Shown here in pieces: positions 5,084-5,711 of a stretch of 5,711 bases of DNA; within the stretch, counting starts at the first letter, position 1, and each line of letters starts with the position of its first letter. A program made the position numbers and the translations under genes. The stretch is from Ignavibacteriota bacterium. Lineage in GTDB: Bacteria > Bacteroidota > Kapaibacteriia > Palsa-1295. The DNA is taken from positions 1-5,711 of the forward strand of contig PLXB01000321.1 in the NCBI GenBank assembly GCA_003151215.1. The letters run 5' to 3'. The notes beneath the pieces are model-generated. The model made no database searches, was not told where the DNA came from, and worked only from the letters and a program-made list of their open reading frames with translations.

Positions 5084-5452
5084 ATGCGTATTTTCATCAA
5101 AGCATTTCTGTTCATCGGCATAATTGCCTTTGCAGTTCCGTCATTGGCTCAGATCCATCTCGGCATTAATTTCGGTCCCCCGGCACGCCGTTACGAAGTC
5201 AGAGGCAGAGCGCCTTCATCGGGTTCTGTATGGATTTCGGGCAACTATCAGTATAATGACGGCAGGCGAGATTATGACTGGGTGCCGGGCAGATGGCAAG
5301 AGCCGCCTTCACCACAGCATAGCTGGGTCGCTCCGAGGTACCGCCGTCATGGCGATCATTACGACTATTATGAAGGCAAATGGAGGGATAACGGCAGGCA
5401 CAATGGCCGCGATAATAACGGTCATAATGGCGGGAATGGCCGGGAAAAGTAA
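5084..5452 (+). CDS. Exported YXWGXW/WxxGxW-repeat small protein, 122 aa
   Basis: From the ATG at 5084 the product is 122 aa. Residues 1-22 form a signal peptide (MRIFIK, hydrophobic 7-20, cleavage likely at SLA-Q), so it is periplasmic or outer-membrane associated. The mature part has aromatic/glycine repeats of the YXWGXW type: VWISGNYQY (49-57), YDWVPGRW (64-71), HSWVAP (79-84) and YDYYEGKW (93-100). An Asn/Gly/His/Arg-rich tail (101-122) follows. The family occurs in many Gram-negatives as small envelope proteins with no established biochemical role. The 5084 start is chosen over 5033 (TTG) and 5054 because it gives a clean signal peptide, and because the next gene has a matching context (TTCAAT, A-rich stretch, then ATGCGTA). 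The His-rich tail might bind metal, but that is speculative. Confidence 0.82.
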   Translation: MRIFIKAFLFIGIIAFAVPSLAQIHLGINFGPPARRYEVRGRAPSSGSVWISGNYQYNDGRRDYDWVPGRWQEPPSPQHSWVAPRYRRHGDHYDYYEGKWRDNGRHNGRDNNGHNGGNGREK

Positions 5453-5479
5453 GAAATCATCTTACAGGTTTTCGGATAA

Positions 5480-5545
5480 TATGTGAATCTCATAACAAAT
5501 TTCCAAAGTTCTATAACAGTTTTCGATTCGATTTGCGTAATTTTG
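5480..5545 (+). promoter_or_regulatory. Repeated tandem-half-site promoter, copy E
   Basis: TATGTGAATCTCATAAC (5480-5496), 15 bp, TATAAC (5512-5517), 20 bp, then TAATTTTG (5538-5545) preceded by TTTGCG. Half-site spacing is again 21 bp; only the distance to the -7 box is one base shorter than in the other four copies. It drives the gene that begins at 5670, with a leader of about 120 nt. Confidence 0.8.
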
Positions 5546-5567
5546 TAAGAACTGCGCGACAGATGAA

Positions 5568-5610
5568 GTGAATCTCTGCCCGATCGTCAAGTTGAGGGCA
5601 GACATTTCAC
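5568..5610 (+). promoter_or_regulatory. Stem-loop in the leader of the last gene
   Basis: TCTGCCC (5575-5581) pairs with GGGCAGA (5596-5602) around a 14-nt loop. GTGAA (5568-5572) pairs with TTCAC (5606-5610) outside a small internal loop. It lies in the middle of the roughly 120-nt leader from promoter E. It may stabilise the mRNA or control translation; it does not look like a known riboswitch. Confidence 0.45.
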
Positions 5611-5669
5611 GATCAATTATACCGCCAGTGTTAAATAATTAATTCTTCAATCAAAAAGGAAAATCGATT

Positions 5670-5711
5670 ATGCGTAAATTACTTAATGCATTCTTGTTCT
5701 TGAGCTTTTTT
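5670..5711 (+). CDS. Start of an exported protein, truncated by the window end
   Basis: Only 14 codons are visible: MRKLLNAFLFLSFF. The basic start followed by a hydrophobic run is the beginning of a signal peptide or an N-terminal membrane anchor. AAAAAGGAAAA upstream provides a plausible ribosome-binding region, and promoter copy E lies before it. Its context and first residues (ATGCGTA, MR) resemble the preceding exported gene, so it may be a paralogous unit, but the family cannot be judged from this fragment. Confidence 0.65.
   Translation, partial: MRKLLNAFLFLSFF

Overview
The window looks like a chromosomal segment from a Bacteroidota-type (FCB group) bacterium. Three things point there: a protein with a type IX secretion C-terminal sorting domain, several promoters with the Bacteroidota -7 box TAnnTTTG, and an AraC-type regulator of a kind common in Bacteroidota. 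Genus or species cannot be assigned from the sequence alone.

Left region (1-376): no convincing gene. It holds degenerate direct repeats at the edge and a cluster of REP-like palindromic units (95-291) built on the hairpin GTCCCGAAGGGAC. Next, on the minus strand, is a two-gene operon read right to left: an AI-2E family membrane permease (1675-2793), then a secreted Asp-box beta-propeller protein with a T9SS sorting tail (377-1678). Their stop and start codons overlap as ATGA.

Right region (2880-5711): a cluster of short genes and one regulator. Five promoters share one rigid 66-67 bp layout: TGTGTGAATNATRTAAC, 15 bp, TRTAAC, 20-21 bp, then a -7 box preceded by G. The two half-sites are exactly 21 bp apart in every copy. 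The promoters precede a probable small structured RNA (2955-3050), a 78-aa protein (minus), a 74-aa Ser/Asn-rich disordered protein, a 122-aa exported WxxGxW-type protein, and a second exported protein cut by the window edge. The second and third of these promoters are divergent and form a 22-bp near-perfect inverted repeat. Inside the cluster lies an AraC-family regulator (4250-4810) with an HMA-like N-terminus that has lost the first Cys of its CxxC.

Interpretation: the repeated element looks like an activator-dependent promoter. It has no recognisable -33 TTG; a half-site sits there instead, and the 21-bp tandem spacing is that of AraC-type operators. The simplest model is a small local regulon of tiny cytoplasmic and envelope proteins plus an RNA, driven by one regulator, possibly the local AraC protein. 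A stress or envelope-response role is an inference from the kinds of product, not shown by sequence.
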